DNA of 64,000 nt from Mixta sp. Marseille-Q2659 (GTDB taxonomy: Bacteria; Pseudomonadota; Gammaproteobacteria; Enterobacterales; Enterobacteriaceae): the NCBI RefSeq assembly GCF_940807255.1, contig NZ_CALNWY010000014.1:1-64000 (forward strand), given 5' to 3'. Shown here in pieces: positions 8,527 through 19,592 of the stretch; positions within the stretch are counted from its first letter, which is position 1; each line of letters starts with the position of its first letter. The position numbers were made by a program, and so were the translations under genes. The notes below the pieces were generated by a model. That model saw only the letters and a list, made by a program, of their open reading frames with translations. It made no database searches and was not told the origin of the DNA.

Positions 8527-9611
8527 TACTCTTCCTCTTCATTAACGCGCATGTGCAGCGCTATTTGCTGGGGATGCCGCAATTCTTGCAGCAGGCGTTC
8601 AACCGGTGCGGCTAAGCCCACGGCCGGTGGTTGCGCTAAGTTATACCAGAGACCCGCGTCTTCATCCATCGCCGCGCCTGAGGATGGCAGCTCCAGCCAC
8701 ATTGGCACAATATCCAGGTGGAAATGGCTAAAAGTATGACGAAAAGCAGTCAGCTGTTGTAGCGACGCGTTGGCGATGCCGCGGGCTTTTAATCCGTCGC
8801 GTAATTCTTCTTCGCTGGCGAACTGCGGAAAACAAAACAGACCGCCCCACAGCCCGACCGGCGGCCGTTGCTCCAGCCAGACCTTGTCGCCACGCTGCAT
8901 CAGCAGCATATAGCCGACACGCTCCGGCAGGATCTGTTTCGGCTTTTTACCGGGATAGCTGGCCCAGCTGCCTTCAGCGTAAGCAATACAGCCATTATTT
9001 AGCGGGCAGATCTCACATTTAGGTTTAGAGCGCGTGCAAACCAGCGCGCCGAGATCCATCATCGCCTGATTAAACTGGCTGACGCCTGCCGCGGGCGTCA
9101 CCTCTTCGGCAATCTGCCAGAGGCGTTTTTCCACCTCTTTTTTCCCCGGCCAGCCGCCGACCGCATAGCAGCGCGCCAGCACCCGTTTCACATTGCCGTC
9201 CAGAATCGGATAGTGCTGGCCCAGCGCCAGCGACACTACCGCGCCCGCGGTAGAGCGGCCGACGCCGGGCAGAGCGGCGACTTCATCGAAGGTTTGTGGA
9301 AACTCACCCTGATGGCGCTCGGCAATAGTCTGCGCCGCCTTATGTAAGTTGCGCGCGCGGGCGTAATAACCCAGGCCGGTCCACAGATGAAGCACTTCAT
9401 CCAGCGGCGCTGCGGCCAGATCGTTGACCGTCGGAAAGCGCGCCATAAAGCGTTCAAAATAGGGGATAACGGTGGTGACCTGGGTTTGTTGCAGCATGAC
9501 TTCGGAGAGCCAAACCTTATAAGGCGTTTTGGCCAGTTGCCACGGCAGGGTTTTACGTCCGAAGCGCTGATACCAGTCCAGCACCTGCTGCGCGAACTGT
9601 TGCGCTTGCAT
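8526..9611 (-). CDS. mutY: A/G-specific adenine DNA glycosylase MutY
   Basis: Base-excision repair enzyme of 361 residues that removes A mispaired with 8-oxoguanine. Visible are the catalytic Glu in [10 protein letters not shown], the helix-hairpin-helix [12 protein letters not shown] followed by the catalytic Asp in [13 protein letters not shown], and the 4Fe-4S ligands in [17 protein letters not shown] (C-X6-C-X2-C-X5-C). The C-terminal NUDIX-like domain recognises 8-oxoG. The ORF is open to 9788, but the start at 9611 ([15 protein letters not shown]) matches E. coli MutY; the Met just before it (9614) is an alternative. It is divergent from trmB. Confidence 0.97.
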   Translation of the reverse strand: MQAQQFAQQVLDWYQRFGRKTLPWQLAKTPYKVWLSEVMLQQTQVTTVIPYFERFMARFPTVNDLAAAPLDEVLHLWTGLGYYARARNLHKAAQTIAERHQGEFPQTFDEVAALPGVGRSTAGAVVSLALGQHYPILDGNVKRVLARCYAVGGWPGKKEVEKRLWQIAEEVTPAAGVSQFNQAMMDLGALVCTRSKPKCEICPLNNGCIAYAEGSWASYPGKKPKQILPERVGYMLLMQRGDKVWLEQRPPVGLWGGLFCFPQFASEEELRDGLKARGIANASLQQLTAFRHTFSHFHLDIVPMWLELPSSGAAMDEDAGLWYNLAQPPAVGLAAPVERLLQELRHPQQIALHMRVNEEEE

Positions 9612-9768
9612 CATAAGAAGGAAAATTTCCGTTATTGCTCTACACTCAGGCAGGCATTCCAGCATAGACATTGCGTGGAGTAAACCGGAACTTTGCAAGT
9701 GCTTGCTTCTGTCCGGTAACTTTGCATAATGCCCGTTTTCCTGAATATGCAGACAGGCAGGCAACGAC

Positions 9769-10488
9769 ATGATTAATGACGTCATCACACCGGAATTTGA
9801 TGAAAACGGGCGCCCTTTGCGTCGTATCCGCAGCTTTGTGCGTCGTCAGGGCCGCCTGACAAAAGGTCAGCAGCAGGCGCTTGATACCTTATGGCCGGTT
9901 ATGGGCGTGGAATATCAGGCGGAGCCGGTGGATCTGGTGGCGTTATTTGGCCGTGAGGCGCCGGTGGTGCTGGAGATTGGTTTCGGCATGGGCGCATCGC
10001 TGGTGGCGATGGCCAGCGCGAATCCAGAGCAGAACTTCCTTGGCATTGAGGTACATGCGCCGGGCGTTGGTGCCTGTCTCGGATCGGCCCAGGAAGCCGA
10101 ACTCAGCAATCTGCGCGTGATGTGCCACGATGCGGTCGAGGTGCTGGAGAAAATGATCCCGGATAACTCGCTGCGCATGGTACAGCTCTTTTTCCCCGAT
10201 CCCTGGCATAAAGCGCGCCACAACAAGCGTCGCATCGTGCAGGTACCATTTGCCGAGCTGGTACTGCGCAAGCTGAAGCTGGGCGGCGTGTTCCATATGG
10301 CGACCGACTGGCAGGGATATGCAGAACATATGCTGGAAGTGATGAGCAGCGTGGAAGGTTATCAAAACCAGTCAGCAACCGGTGATTATGTACCGCGCCC
10401 GGAAACCCGGCCATTAACGAAATTTGAGCAGCGCGGGCAGCGACTGGGCCACGGCGTATGGGATTTAATGTTTGAGAGGGTGAAATAA
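9769..10488 (+). CDS. trmB: tRNA (guanine-N7-)-methyltransferase
   Basis: Makes m7G at position 46 of tRNA using SAM. The 239-residue protein shows the SAM-binding motif [11 protein letters not shown] and the characteristic [16 protein letters not shown]. Its stop overlaps the yggL start (TAATG), so trmB and yggL are coupled. The gene is divergent from mutY, as in E. coli. Confidence 0.97.
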   Translation: MINDVITPEFDENGRPLRRIRSFVRRQGRLTKGQQQALDTLWPVMGVEYQAEPVDLVALFGREAPVVLEIGFGMGASLVAMASANPEQNFLGIEVHAPGVGACLGSAQEAELSNLRVMCHDAVEVLEKMIPDNSLRMVQLFFPDPWHKARHNKRRIVQVPFAELVLRKLKLGGVFHMATDWQGYAEHMLEVMSSVEGYQNQSATGDYVPRPETRPLTKFEQRGQRLGHGVWDLMFERVK

Positions 10489-10814
10489 TGGCAACACAGC
10501 GTAGCCGCCGTTTACGTAAGAAACTGCATATTGACGAGTTTCAGGAGCTGGGCTTTTCCGTTGCCTGGACTTTCCCGCAGGGTACGGCGCCAGAAGAGAT
10601 TGACGCCGTCGTTGATGCCTTTATTAATGAAGTAATCGAGCCGAACGGCCTGGCGTTTGACGGCAGCGGTTATCTGCAGTGGGAAGGCCTGGTTTGTCTG
10701 CAGAAGATCGGTAAATGCAGCGATGAACACCGCGAACTGGTACGCCAGTGGCTGGAAGGGCGCAACATGGAAGCGGTTAAGGTCACGGAACTCTTTGATG
10801 TTTGGTGGGACTAA
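10488..10814 (+). CDS. yggL: DUF469 family protein YggL
   Basis: Small protein of 108 residues, N-terminally basic (RSRRLRKKL), acidic later. It belongs to the YggL family reported to bind the 50S ribosomal subunit in E. coli; the exact role is unclear. Overlapping start with trmB supports a shared transcript. Confidence 0.92.
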   Translation: MATQRSRRLRKKLHIDEFQELGFSVAWTFPQGTAPEEIDAVVDAFINEVIEPNGLAFDGSGYLQWEGLVCLQKIGKCSDEHRELVRQWLEGRNMEAVKVTELFDVWWD

Positions 10815-10969
10815 ACCTTAAGCTAACGCACGCCAAAGACTCCTGGTCAGCGCGCGTTTATACGATAGCTATCAGCTCCTCAGGGCGCGGCAGATACCGC
10901 CAGCGCCTGTTTTTTGCCTTTGTAAGCGAGAAGGGCAAAACTTCCCATAACGAATCCAGGGAGTATTTT

Positions 10970-11683
10970 ATGATGCGTAAAGCGCTGACGGTGGCACTTC
11001 TTCTGGCGGCGGTGCAGGCGCACGCGGCTTATGAATGTGCGGTAAAACCGCAGGATGATGTGGTGATTACGCCGCAATCGGTACAGGTGGTGGGCGCCAG
11101 CGGAAATCTGGTGATCTCGCCCAAAGGCGATCTACAGTACAACGGTAAGTCAGTTCAGGTTGATAATGCGACACGTCAGAAGGCGCTTGATTATCAGGCG
11201 GCGCTGCGTCGCGATCTGCCGTGGGTCGATCAGGGCGCCACACAGCGGCTGGAGAAAGGCCGGATCGCACTGGATAAAGTGATCGTTGAAAAGCTGGGCG
11301 CCGACAGCAATGTACGCAATCGACTGACCACGCTGGACGAGCAGCTGAAGCAGCAGATGAACCGTATTATCGAACACCGCAGCGACGGTTTAACCTTTCA
11401 TCATCAGGCAATCGATCAGGTACGCGCCGACGGTGAGCGCCTGGTGCAAAGCAGCCTGGGCGGCGTGGTGCAGGATAGCCTGAATGAAATGGGCACGAAG
11501 CAGGCCGGACAGGGCAGCAATCCGTTGCAGGCGATTATGGGTAACCTGGGCGGTTTGCAGCAGGCGATTCAGGCGGAGTGGAGCAATCAGGAACAGGATT
11601 TCCAGAACTTTGGCCGTGAAGTCTGTAATCGCGTCACCACGCTGGAAAACCAGCGTAAAACCGTGCTGGCAGGCATAAAATAA
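10970..11683 (+). CDS. yggN: DUF2884 family periplasmic protein YggN
   Basis: Protein of 237 residues with a signal peptide (MMRKALTVALLLAAVQAHA then AYEC). The rest is a helical, Gln-rich secreted domain of unknown function. ATG 10970 is chosen because AGGGAG lies just upstream and the signal peptide starts there; the frame is open further upstream without similarity. In E. coli ansB and yggM separate yggN from hemW; here they are absent. A strong terminator follows. Confidence 0.92.
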   Translation: MMRKALTVALLLAAVQAHAAYECAVKPQDDVVITPQSVQVVGASGNLVISPKGDLQYNGKSVQVDNATRQKALDYQAALRRDLPWVDQGATQRLEKGRIALDKVIVEKLGADSNVRNRLTTLDEQLKQQMNRIIEHRSDGLTFHHQAIDQVRADGERLVQSSLGGVVQDSLNEMGTKQAGQGSNPLQAIMGNLGGLQQAIQAEWSNQEQDFQNFGREVCNRVTTLENQRKTVLAGIK

Positions 11684-11688
11684 GCAGC

Positions 11689-11723
11689 GCCCCTGGCGGA
11701 GAGTCCGTCAGGGGCGGTTTTCT
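11689..11723 (+). terminator. Rho-independent terminator after yggN
   Basis: Twelve-base-pair stem GCCCCTGGCGGA / TCCGTCAGGGGC with one G-U pair and a GAG loop, then GGTTTTCTT. Confidence 0.85.
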
Positions 11724-11792
11724 TAACAGCCTTAATAAGCGCAACATATATTGCTTTTAAAGGCGTCTGACACGTTATTTCAGCTAAAGGCC

Positions 11793-12929
11793 TTATTCCG
11801 CCAGGAACAGTTCTAACAGAGAGTTAAGGAACAGCTTTCCTTTCTCCGTTACCTGCCAGTATTCCGGCGTCTCCGTCAAATAACCCTTTTCTAACGCACT
11901 ATCTAACGGCGCGCGAATTATCGCTTCAGTCAGACCGGTATAGCGGGTAAAGTCGCGGCGCGGCGCGGGTTCCAGCAGACGGAAGCGGTTCATAAAGAAC
12001 TCGAACGGTTTATCCGCATCCGCCACATCGTGCTGCTTATCCAGATAATTGCCTGCCATAAAGCCGCGCGGATGACGCGTTTTTACGGTACGCACAATGC
12101 GGCCATCCGGCTGTGTAAGCTTGCCGTGCGCGCCGCAGCCGATGCCGAGATAGTCGCCGAAACGCCAGTAGTTAAGGTTATGCTCGCAGCGATAGCCAGG
12201 TTTGGCATAGGCGGACGTTTCATACTGCTGGTAGCCCGCCGCCGTTAACAGCTGATGGCCCTGTTCAAAAATATCCCACAGCGCATCATCATCCGGTAGC
12301 ACCGGCGGACGCGAAGCGAACAGCGTATTTGGCTCGATGGTGAGCTGATACCAGGAAAGATGCGGCGGATTCAGCGCAATTGCCTGACGCAAATCGTCCA
12401 GCGCCTCGGTAAGCGACTGATCCGGCAGGCCGTGCATCAAATCCAGATTAAAGCTGCGCAGGCCAAGTCCGGCGGCTAACTGCGCGGCGCGCTTCGCCTC
12501 TTCCGGGCCGTGAATGCGTCCCAGGCGTTGAAGTTTCAGCGGACTGAAACTCTGCACGCCAATAGAGATGCGGTTAATCCCGGCCTGCTGATAGGCGCTA
12601 AAGCGATCCGCTTCTACCGTGCCAGGATTGGCTTCCATGGTAATTTCCGCACCGGATGCCAGCGGCAGGCGCGCCCGCACGCCGTCCAGCAATTGCTGCA
12701 TTGCGGTGCTGCTTAACAGGCTGGGCGTGCCGCCGCCGATAAAGATCGTCGCGACTTCGCGCCCGCTGGTCAGCGGCAGATCGCGCTCCAGATCGGCCAG
12801 CAGATGATTGACATATTCCTCATGCGGCACTTCGCCTTTCAGGGCATGCGAGTTGAAATCGCAGTAAGGGCATTTCTGCACGCACCACGGAATATGAATA
12901 TAAAGGCTGAGCGGCGGAAGGTTAGCCAT
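11793..12929 (-). CDS. hemW: Heme chaperone HemW (radical SAM family)
   Basis: Cytoplasmic protein of 378 residues related to coproporphyrinogen dehydrogenase HemN but working as a heme-binding chaperone. The radical-SAM cysteines C16, C20 and C23 are in [19 protein letters not shown] follows. Its start overlaps the end of rdgB by 8 bases, so the two are translationally coupled. Same position as E. coli yggW. Confidence 0.96.
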   Translation of the reverse strand: MANLPPLSLYIHIPWCVQKCPYCDFNSHALKGEVPHEEYVNHLLADLERDLPLTSGREVATIFIGGGTPSLLSSTAMQQLLDGVRARLPLASGAEITMEANPGTVEADRFSAYQQAGINRISIGVQSFSPLKLQRLGRIHGPEEAKRAAQLAAGLGLRSFNLDLMHGLPDQSLTEALDDLRQAIALNPPHLSWYQLTIEPNTLFASRPPVLPDDDALWDIFEQGHQLLTAAGYQQYETSAYAKPGYRCEHNLNYWRFGDYLGIGCGAHGKLTQPDGRIVRTVKTRHPRGFMAGNYLDKQHDVADADKPFEFFMNRFRLLEPAPRRDFTRYTGLTEAIIRAPLDSALEKGYLTETPEYWQVTEKGKLFLNSLLELFLAE

Positions 12930-13515
12930 TACGCATCGCTTCCAGCAGCAGCGCCAGCGCCTGGCCGCGATGGGAGACGGCGATTTTCTCCGCTTTGCTT
13001 AACTCGGCGGCGGTTTTACCCAGCGTCGGGACATAAAAGATCGGATCGTAGCCGAAGCCGCCCGCACCGGCAGGCGCGCGAATAATTTCACCAGCCCAGC
13101 TGCCATGGCAAACCAACGGCGTTGGATCGGCCGCATGGCGCAGATAAACCAGCACGCAGTGGAACTGCGCCTGACGCTTGCCTTCCGGGACATCTTTCAG
13201 CGTAACCAGTAGCTTCTCCAGATTCTGCTGGTCGCTGGCCTCCAGACCGGCATAGCGCGCCGAATAGATGCCCGGCGCGCCGCCGAGCGCATCCACCGCC
13301 AGCCCGGAATCGTCGGCAATCGCCGGCAGGCCGGTGACCTGCGCGGCATGACGCGCTTTCAGAATGGCATTTTCGATAAAGGTTAAGCCGGTTTCCTCAA
13401 CGGAGCCGACGCCTAAATCGGTTTGTGCCACCACATTCAGGCCAAAGTCAGCCAGCAGGTCGGCCAGTTCGCGCACTTTGCCGGGATTACCGGTGGCGAG
13501 GACAACTTTTTGCAT
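12922..13515 (-). CDS. rdgB: XTP/dITP diphosphatase RdgB
   Basis: House-cleaning enzyme of 197 residues that hydrolyses dITP, dXTP and ITP to the monophosphates. The family motif starts at [30 protein letters not shown] and [24 protein letters not shown] carry the metal and substrate residues. It lies in the yggS-yggT-rdgB-hemW unit. E. coli has yggU between yggT and rdgB; here the gap is only 32 bases and yggU is missing. Confidence 0.97.
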   Translation of the reverse strand: MQKVVLATGNPGKVRELADLLADFGLNVVAQTDLGVGSVEETGLTFIENAILKARHAAQVTGLPAIADDSGLAVDALGGAPGIYSARYAGLEASDQQNLEKLLVTLKDVPEGKRQAQFHCVLVYLRHAADPTPLVCHGSWAGEIIRAPAGAGGFGYDPIFYVPTLGKTAAELSKAEKIAVSHRGQALALLLEAMRNG

Positions 13516-13547
13516 ATCAGTTCCAGAACTCTTTACGACACTAAAAA

Positions 13548-14111
13548 TTACAGCTGCGCCCAGCCGGGAATGAAATCCATACCCAGGAAGTTCAGCATAT
13601 AGAGGATCAGAATCACCACCATCGCGGAGAAATCGATACCGCCCATGGCAGGCAGAAAACGGCGAACCGGCGCCATCAGCGGCTCGGTCAGCTGAATCAG
13701 CACATAATCAACCGGGTTGCGGCCCTGGCTAATCCAGCTCATCAGCGAGCGAACAATAATTACCCAAAACACCAGCACGCCCGCCGCTTTAACCAGCGAA
13801 ACCAGGCCAAAATAGAGGAACACCGGATCGAACAGAAATACGGTGCTTTGCAGGGCGAAAACCACAGTGAACATCAGCACACTCAGGACGTACGCCAGCA
13901 GCAGCGAAGCGGTATCTATGGGGCCAATGGAGGGGATAACGCGGCGCAGCGGTTTGATTACCGGCTGGGTAATTTTGACCACAAACTGGGAAAACGGGTT
14001 ATAGAAATCGCATCTTGCCCACTGCATCCAGATGCGCAGCAACAACACTTTCACGTACAGATTAATCAGCGTCGTTACCAGAAAAGTCAACGTCAGCATG
14101 AGGTTCCTCAA
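13548..14111 (-). CDS. yggT: YggT family inner-membrane protein
   Basis: Integral membrane protein of 187 residues with two YGGT repeats, each a hydrophobic pair around the motifs [20 protein letters not shown] and [20 protein letters not shown]. The family is implicated in osmotic tolerance or cell division in some bacteria; the role here is not proven. It begins right at the end of yggS and belongs to the same operon. Confidence 0.94.
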   Translation of the reverse strand: MRNLMLTLTFLVTTLINLYVKVLLLRIWMQWARCDFYNPFSQFVVKITQPVIKPLRRVIPSIGPIDTASLLLAYVLSVLMFTVVFALQSTVFLFDPVFLYFGLVSLVKAAGVLVFWVIIVRSLMSWISQGRNPVDYVLIQLTEPLMAPVRRFLPAMGGIDFSAMVVILILYMLNFLGMDFIPGWAQL

Positions 14112-14822
14112 TTATTGTTGTGGGGGAGTGGCGCCGTAATCGCGCGCGCCGAAAATGGCGGTGCCGATACGAACCATGGTACTGCCTGCCGCGATCGCGG
14201 CCTCCATATCGTCGCTCATTCCCAGAGAAAGTGTATCGACGGATGGGTAATGCTTTTTCAGCGAGGCTAGCAGGTCTGCCATCTCCTGACAGACCGCCAG
14301 CTGACGCTGATAATCTTTTTCCGGCGCCGGAATCGCCATCAGCCCACGCAGTTGCAGGTTGGGCAACGCGGCGACCGCCTGCGCCAGCTCCGGCAGGGCA
14401 TCCGGCATAATGCCAGATTTACTGTTTTCGTCGCTGATATTTACCTGGATAAGCACATTTAGCGGCGGCAGATGCGCCGGACGCTGATCGTTCAGGCGCG
14501 TAGCGATACGCAGGCGGTCTACCGTATGACACCAGGCGAAATGCTCAGCGACCAGACGGCTCTTATTGGATTGCAGCGGGCCGATAAAGTGCCACTCCGG
14601 TTGATAAGCGCCCGCCAGCGTCAGAATTTTGTCCACGCCTTCCTGTACATAGTTTTCACCAAAGGCAAGTTGTCCTGCCTGCAGCGCTTCTGCGACATCG
14701 CTCGCAGGTTTGGTTTTACTGACGGCAAGCAGCGTAATTTCTTCTGGAGAGCGGCCGCAACGTGCCGCCGCCGCTGCGATTCGCTGGCGAACTTCCTGTA
14801 AGTTGTGCTGAATTGAAGTCAT
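14112..14822 (-). CDS. yggS: YggS family PLP homeostasis protein
   Basis: TIM-barrel PLP-binding protein of 236 residues involved in vitamin B6 and amino-acid homeostasis, with no known catalytic turnover. The PLP lysine is in LLAVSKTKPASDV; FGENYVQEGVDKI and GLMAIPAP follow, then LSLGMSDDMEAAIAAGSTMV. The frame is open to 15044, but ATG 14822 (MTSIQHNLQEVRQRI) matches the family. Its start lies only 15 bases from the divergent yggR start, so each promoter must overlap the other gene. Confidence 0.96.
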   Translation of the reverse strand: MTSIQHNLQEVRQRIAAAAARCGRSPEEITLLAVSKTKPASDVAEALQAGQLAFGENYVQEGVDKILTLAGAYQPEWHFIGPLQSNKSRLVAEHFAWCHTVDRLRIATRLNDQRPAHLPPLNVLIQVNISDENSKSGIMPDALPELAQAVAALPNLQLRGLMAIPAPEKDYQRQLAVCQEMADLLASLKKHYPSVDTLSLGMSDDMEAAIAAGSTMVRIGTAIFGARDYGATPPQQ

Positions 14823-14837
14823 AGTCAGGAGAAAGTC

Positions 14838-15866
14838 ATGGATGTGGAGGAAATCGTGGCCCTTAGTGTAAAGCATAATGCGGCCGATCTGCACCTTTGT
14901 AGCGGACATTTGCCACGCTGGCGACTTGATGGCGTATTGCAGGTTATCCCCGATCGCGCAGCCACCAGGCCGGAGGCGCTGGAAGCGCTCTGTCAGCGCT
15001 GGCTGAATGCGGAGCAGCATCAGAGCCTGGCGCATAACGGCCACGTCGATTTCGCTATTACCACCGCCAGCGGCCAGCGTCTGCGCGCTAATCTTTTCCG
15101 GCAGCGGCAGGGCATCTCGCTGGTGTTGCGCACTATCGCCAGCTGTTGTCCAACGCTGGAGGCGCTGCGGCTGCCTGCCTGCGTACCAGCCTTATTGCAG
15201 CAGCAGGACGGGCTGATACTGATTAGCGGCGCCACCGGCAGCGGTAAATCCACCACGCTGGCCGCCATGGTCGATATGCTCAACCAGCGGACGGCTCGCC
15301 ATATTATTACGCTGGAAGATCCCATCGAGTTTATCCATCAAAGCCGCCAGTCGTTAATTCAGCAGCGTCAGGTAGGCCAGCACTGCAGCAGCTTCCAGCA
15401 GGGGCTGCGCGCTGCACTGCGTGAAGATCCGGATGTGATTCTGCTGGGCGAGCTGCGCGATCTGGATACTATCGCACTGGCGCTCACCGCTGCGGAAACG
15501 GGGCATCTGGTGCTGGCGACGCTGCACACGCGCAGCGCTGCCCAGGCGGTTGATCGCCTGATCGATGTTTTTCCGGCGGAGCAAAAGAGTCTGGTACGCA
15601 GCCAGCTGGCAGCCAGTCTGAAAGCTGTAATCGCGCAGCGGCTGATGGCGGCGAAAGCGGGAGGGCGTGTCGGGCTGTATGAAGTATTAATTAATACGCC
15701 CGCGATCGCGAACCTGATTCGGGAAGGGAAAACGCATCAGATCGGCGGCCTGCTGCAAACCGGCATGCAGGCCGGTATGCAGACTTTTGAGCAGAGCCTG
15801 CTACAGCGACAGCAGCAGGGATTAATTACTATGCCGGAAGGTTCTCAAACCAGCTTTCCAGGATAA
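14838..15866 (+). CDS. yggR: PilT-like secretion ATPase YggR
   Basis: Type II/IV-secretion family ATPase of 342 residues, resembling PilT pilus-retraction ATPase. Walker [11 protein letters not shown] is at about 133-142; the Asp box ITLEDPIEF and the Walker B region [15 protein letters not shown] follow, and the His box HLVLATLHT. No pilus genes are nearby, and the physiological role is unknown. Its 3' end overlaps the convergent ruvX by 38 bases, an arrangement also seen in E. coli. Confidence 0.9.
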   Translation: MDVEEIVALSVKHNAADLHLCSGHLPRWRLDGVLQVIPDRAATRPEALEALCQRWLNAEQHQSLAHNGHVDFAITTASGQRLRANLFRQRQGISLVLRTIASCCPTLEALRLPACVPALLQQQDGLILISGATGSGKSTTLAAMVDMLNQRTARHIITLEDPIEFIHQSRQSLIQQRQVGQHCSSFQQGLRAALREDPDVILLGELRDLDTIALALTAAETGHLVLATLHTRSAAQAVDRLIDVFPAEQKSLVRSQLAASLKAVIAQRLMAAKAGGRVGLYEVLINTPAIANLIREGKTHQIGGLLQTGMQAGMQTFEQSLLQRQQQGLITMPEGSQTSFPG

Positions 15867-16251
15867 TGACGGCGGAAAGGGAATCGACGCTGCCTTTGGT
15901 AAGCGCCTTATAACCGCCGCGTGCAAACAGATCGGCGCGTGCCTCGACGGTGCTAAGCCGCTCGTCATGCAGTACGACCTGAACGCCGAAACGACCGTGC
16001 AGCCGGTTGGCAAATTTACGCGCCCTGGCGGTCAGCGGTTGTTCGCTGCCATCCATATTTAACGGCAGGCCGACTACCACCTGCTGTGGCTGCCACTCCA
16101 GCAGCAGACGTTCAATTTGCGTCCAGTCAGGCACGCCGTCCTGTGCTTTCAGCGCGGTCAGCGGGCGGGCGGTGCCGGTAAGCTGCTGGCCGACCGCCAC
16201 ACCGATGCTTTTGGTGCCAAAATCAAATGCCAGAAGGGTCATGCTGCTCAT
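15829..16251 (-). CDS. ruvX: Holliday junction resolvase-like / rRNA-processing nuclease YqgF (RuvX)
   Basis: RNase H-fold protein of 140 residues, with N-terminal [16 protein letters not shown] holding the catalytic Asp, and [10 protein letters not shown] and [10 protein letters not shown] later. E. coli YqgF is essential and processes the 5' end of 16S rRNA. The gene is coupled to yqgE (the stop of yqgE overlaps its start). Confidence 0.95.
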   Translation of the reverse strand: MSSMTLLAFDFGTKSIGVAVGQQLTGTARPLTALKAQDGVPDWTQIERLLLEWQPQQVVVGLPLNMDGSEQPLTARARKFANRLHGRFGVQVVLHDERLSTVEARADLFARGGYKALTKGSVDSLSAVIILESWFENLPA

Positions 16252-16820
16252 CAGGCGTGACCTGCATCGCTGGTAATGTTGTGAATATCGACGCCGATGC
16301 TTTTCGCCGCTTCACGCCAGCGATCGGCAATCAGCGTATGGAAAAGGATATTGCTGTTGGCTGGCGTGGTGAGCCAGGCATTTTCCAGCAGTTCGCCTTC
16401 CAGCTGATCTTTTTCCCAGGCGCAGTAGCCCAGCGCCACCAGCACATGCTCCGGCTGCTCCGGCGTACCGAGCGACTCCAGCACATCACGCGAGGTGGTA
16501 ATCACGGTGTTATCGGAGATACGAATGCTGGAGGCAAAGGTGCGCTGCGCAGAATGCAGAATAAATCCGCGATCTTCCGCCAGCGGGCCACCGGAAAAAA
16601 CCGGTTTATCCAGCTTGACCTGCGGATCGCGCGGCGAAGGGGCAATTTTCAGTTTGGTCAGGATACCGTCAACCGTCAGATTCTCCATCGGCTTATTAAT
16701 AATCAGCCCCATGGCGCCATCCTGGTTATGCTCACAGATATACACCACCGAACGTTTAAACAGCGGATCCTGGAGAGCGGGCATCGCAATTAAAAAATGG
16801 TGCTGTAAATTCATTCTCAC
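16251..16820 (-). CDS. yqgE: UPF0301/AlgH family protein YqgE
   Basis: Cytoplasmic protein of 189 residues of unknown molecular function. The family signature is the N-terminal [20 protein letters not shown], followed by [19 protein letters not shown]. It sits between gshB and ruvX in the gshB-yqgE-yqgF unit. Confidence 0.95.
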   Translation of the reverse strand: MRMNLQHHFLIAMPALQDPLFKRSVVYICEHNQDGAMGLIINKPMENLTVDGILTKLKIAPSPRDPQVKLDKPVFSGGPLAEDRGFILHSAQRTFASSIRISDNTVITTSRDVLESLGTPEQPEHVLVALGYCAWEKDQLEGELLENAWLTTPANSNILFHTLIADRWREAAKSIGVDIHNITSDAGHA

Positions 16821-16907
16821 TCGTTCTGAATACGGGTTAAAGGCTAACGGCGTATGACCGAAGAGGCATTTAACGGGTTTAAAACGGGGCGACAGCCCCG
16901 TTCAGAG

Positions 16908-17852
16908 TCACGCCAGACGCTTCTCAATAGCATCCATCAACATACCAGTGATGGAGACCGGGAAGGCGGCTTCGATTTCACGTATGCAGGTTGGGCTGGT
17001 GACATTAATTTCAGTCAGCTTATCGCCGATAATATCCAGCCCAACAAAAATCAGTCCTTTCTCTTTCAGCGTCGGACCTACGCGCCGTGCGATTTCCCAG
17101 TCGCTTTCCGTCAGCGGGCGTGCTTCACCGCGTCCGCCTGCCGCCAGGTTGCCGCGCGTTTCGCCCGATTGCGGGATACGCGCCAGGCAGTAAGGCACCG
17201 GCTCGCCATCGACCACCAGCACGCGCTTATCGCCATCCTTGATCGCGGGCAGATAGTTCTGCGCCATACAGTAGAAGCGACCATGATTGGTGAGCGCTTC
17301 CATAATGACCGCAACGTTCGGATCATCCTTTTTCACGCGGAAAATAGAGGAGCCGCCCATACCGTCCAGCGGCTTCAGAATAATATCGCCATGCTCGCCC
17401 CAGAATTCGCGAATGCGTTTCGCATCGCGGGTGACCAGCGTATCGGGCGTCAGTTCGGCAAACCAGGCGGTAAACAGCTTTTCATTACAGTCGCGCAGGC
17501 TCTGCGGCTTGTTAACGATCAGCACGCCCTGTTCCTCGGCACGTTCCAGCATATAGGTTGCGTAGATAAATTCTGTGTCGAAAGGCGGATCTTTACGCAT
17601 CAGAATGACGTTCAGATCGGACAGCGGAATATCCTGCTCGCTGCCGAACTCAAACCACTTTTCGTAGTCCTGTTCAACGCTCAACTGACGGGTGCGGGCA
17701 CGCGCCACGCCGCCGCGCAGATAGAGATCGTTCATCTCCATGTAGTGAATTTCGTAACCGCGGCGCTGTGCTTCCAGCAGCATTGCAAAGCTGGAGTCTT
17801 TTTTAATATTGATCGTCGTAATCGGATCCATGACGATGCCAAGCTTAATCAT
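16908..17852 (-). CDS. gshB: Glutathione synthetase
   Basis: ATP-grasp enzyme of 314 residues that joins glycine to gamma-glutamylcysteine. Clear matches are MIKLGIVMDPITTINIKKDS at the N-terminus, ILKPLDGMGGSSIFRVKK (ATP loop) and FVGLDIIGDKLTEINVTSPT near the end. It lies between rsmE and yqgE in the conserved order, with about 95-base gaps. Confidence 0.97.
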   Translation of the reverse strand: MIKLGIVMDPITTINIKKDSSFAMLLEAQRRGYEIHYMEMNDLYLRGGVARARTRQLSVEQDYEKWFEFGSEQDIPLSDLNVILMRKDPPFDTEFIYATYMLERAEEQGVLIVNKPQSLRDCNEKLFTAWFAELTPDTLVTRDAKRIREFWGEHGDIILKPLDGMGGSSIFRVKKDDPNVAVIMEALTNHGRFYCMAQNYLPAIKDGDKRVLVVDGEPVPYCLARIPQSGETRGNLAAGGRGEARPLTESDWEIARRVGPTLKEKGLIFVGLDIIGDKLTEINVTSPTCIREIEAAFPVSITGMLMDAIEKRLA

Positions 17853-17947
17853 TCTGTTCTCCTCGATCGGGCGGGCGGTATGCCGCTTGCCGCGCAGGTT
17901 GGCATAAATTCTTTTTTCGGGCTTAACGCAATGGGCCGCCCGTTAGC

Positions 17948-18679
17948 TTAACCGAGATCGCCAAATCTGACCTGGAGCGCCGTGATGGCGGTCAGCGCGG
18001 TCGTCTCGGTGCGGAGTACGCGTGGGCCAAGCAGGATATCGGTAAAATCATAGCGCCCGGTCATGGCGATCTCATCGGCGGACAAACCACCTTCCGGGCC
18101 AATCAGCAGGCGGACCCGCTCAACCGGCTGCGGCAGTGTATTAATGCTGTGCTGCGCGCGCGGATGAAGATTCAGCTTTAACGCCTCATCCTGCTCAGCG
18201 CACCAGGCTTCCAGCGTCATCGCTTCACGTACTTCCGGCACCACATTGCGTCCGCACTGTTCGCAGGCGGCAATGGCGATTTTTTGCCACTGCTGGATTT
18301 TTTTCGCCTGTCGCTCGGCATCAAGCTTTACGCCGCAGCGCTCAGAAAACAAGGGGGTAATTACATTTACGCCCAGTTCAATCGACTTTTGAATGGTGAA
18401 TTCCATTTTTTCGCCGCGCGACATTACCTGCCCAAGGTGCAGATGAAGCGGGGATTCACGGCTATCCATGCGGCTTTCCGTAATTTTCACCGTTACGCTG
18501 CGCTTATCGGCGCGTAAAATTTCGCCGTCAAAAACCAGATTACTGCCATCGAACAGTTCCAGCGCCTGGCCGCTGCTCATACGCAGCACCCGGCCAACGT
18601 GATTAGCGGCGTCTTCGCTCAGGGCGATCTCCTGGCCGACCGTTAAGGTTTCGGGATGATAAATGCGGGGTTTTCGCAT
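17948..18679 (-). CDS. rsmE: 16S rRNA (uracil-1498-N3)-methyltransferase
   Basis: SPOUT-class methyltransferase of 243 residues that makes m3U1498 in 16S rRNA. Motifs are [12 protein letters not shown] at the N-terminus, the RNA-binding PUA-like part, and the knot motifs [14 protein letters not shown] and [16 protein letters not shown]. The frame opens upstream to 18754, but ATG 18679 gives the family's usual length. Confidence 0.96.
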   Translation of the reverse strand: MRKPRIYHPETLTVGQEIALSEDAANHVGRVLRMSSGQALELFDGSNLVFDGEILRADKRSVTVKITESRMDSRESPLHLHLGQVMSRGEKMEFTIQKSIELGVNVITPLFSERCGVKLDAERQAKKIQQWQKIAIAACEQCGRNVVPEVREAMTLEAWCAEQDEALKLNLHPRAQHSINTLPQPVERVRLLIGPEGGLSADEIAMTGRYDFTDILLGPRVLRTETTALTAITALQVRFGDLG

Positions 18680-18782
18680 GACGTTCCTGATGGTAACAGG
18701 CCGCGCAGGCGCACGGCATAAAGTATCTTCGCGTGATAAGCGCAACCTTATCACGCGCTAAAGTAAGTTTAGGGCAGCGTTT

Positions 18783-19496
18783 TTAACGCTGGCAAGCTCG
18801 CTGGACATAAGGGTTGTGATTTCCCTGAATCTTCGCGATGCGCTTGTCGCGTTCGCATTCCCAGGCGGTGGCCGGATATTGCTTATCCCACACTTCCATC
18901 AGCTGGGTTTGCTGACGCGAAAGGCGCAGCTGGTAGCGATCGCGCATGTAGAAATAAGTACGGGCAATAACGCCGCGCGCGCGCGCCGGCGGCTCCGCCA
19001 GCTTGTTTTTAAAATCGATCTTCATTTCGCACTGGCCATACTGGCGCTCGCTGCCGTTCCACTGGCTGTACATAAAGTTACCGCGATCGCCATTAACCTC
19101 GCCAATCGCTGGCTGTAGGTTATGCAGGTCGGACTCTATCTGCCGGTAGCCTTCATCCTTGCTGCAATTTTTACGGCCGCCGTTCTGCCAGCACTGACGC
19201 TGATGACCGAACTGCCAGGCGGGAACCACATGTTCCCATTCGATACGGCTCGCGCGGTTCGCATTTTTGCGCACCTGATAACCGCAGGACGCCAGATCGG
19301 GGATCCCTTTTTTTCCCTGCCAGTTAATTTTACAGCCGCAGTAAAAGGAGCCTGGCGCATCGGCATTAATTTCAGCCGAGACTTTTTTCGCCTGCTGAAA
19401 GTTATTTTGATGATAGGTTTTTACGCTCAGGCTGTGAGCCGCTAAAGGCGCCAGCAGGGCGGTAAAAGCAACGGTAAAGAGAAATTTGCGAGACAT
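18783..19496 (-). CDS. endA: Periplasmic endonuclease I
   Basis: Non-specific DNA endonuclease of 237 residues with a signal peptide ([20 protein letters not shown]). The catalytic region has [14 protein letters not shown] and the run [20 protein letters not shown], both typical of EndA; several cysteines can form disulfides in the periplasm. Order with rsmE and sprT matches E. coli. Confidence 0.97.
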   Translation of the reverse strand: MSRKFLFTVAFTALLAPLAAHSLSVKTYHQNNFQQAKKVSAEINADAPGSFYCGCKINWQGKKGIPDLASCGYQVRKNANRASRIEWEHVVPAWQFGHQRQCWQNGGRKNCSKDEGYRQIESDLHNLQPAIGEVNGDRGNFMYSQWNGSERQYGQCEMKIDFKNKLAEPPARARGVIARTYFYMRDRYQLRLSRQQTQLMEVWDKQYPATAWECERDKRIAKIQGNHNPYVQRACQR

Positions 19497-19592
19497 ATTC
19501 CATTTTTACAACTGATGAAAAAGAGCGCGCAGCGTACCAGATTGCGTCGGCTGTCGGAATGGCAAAGCGGTGATTGACAGGAAAAGCCGGGC

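Noticed and set aside
16854..17951. Long + strand ORF opposite gshB
   Set aside because: Antisense shadow; gshB is unmistakable.
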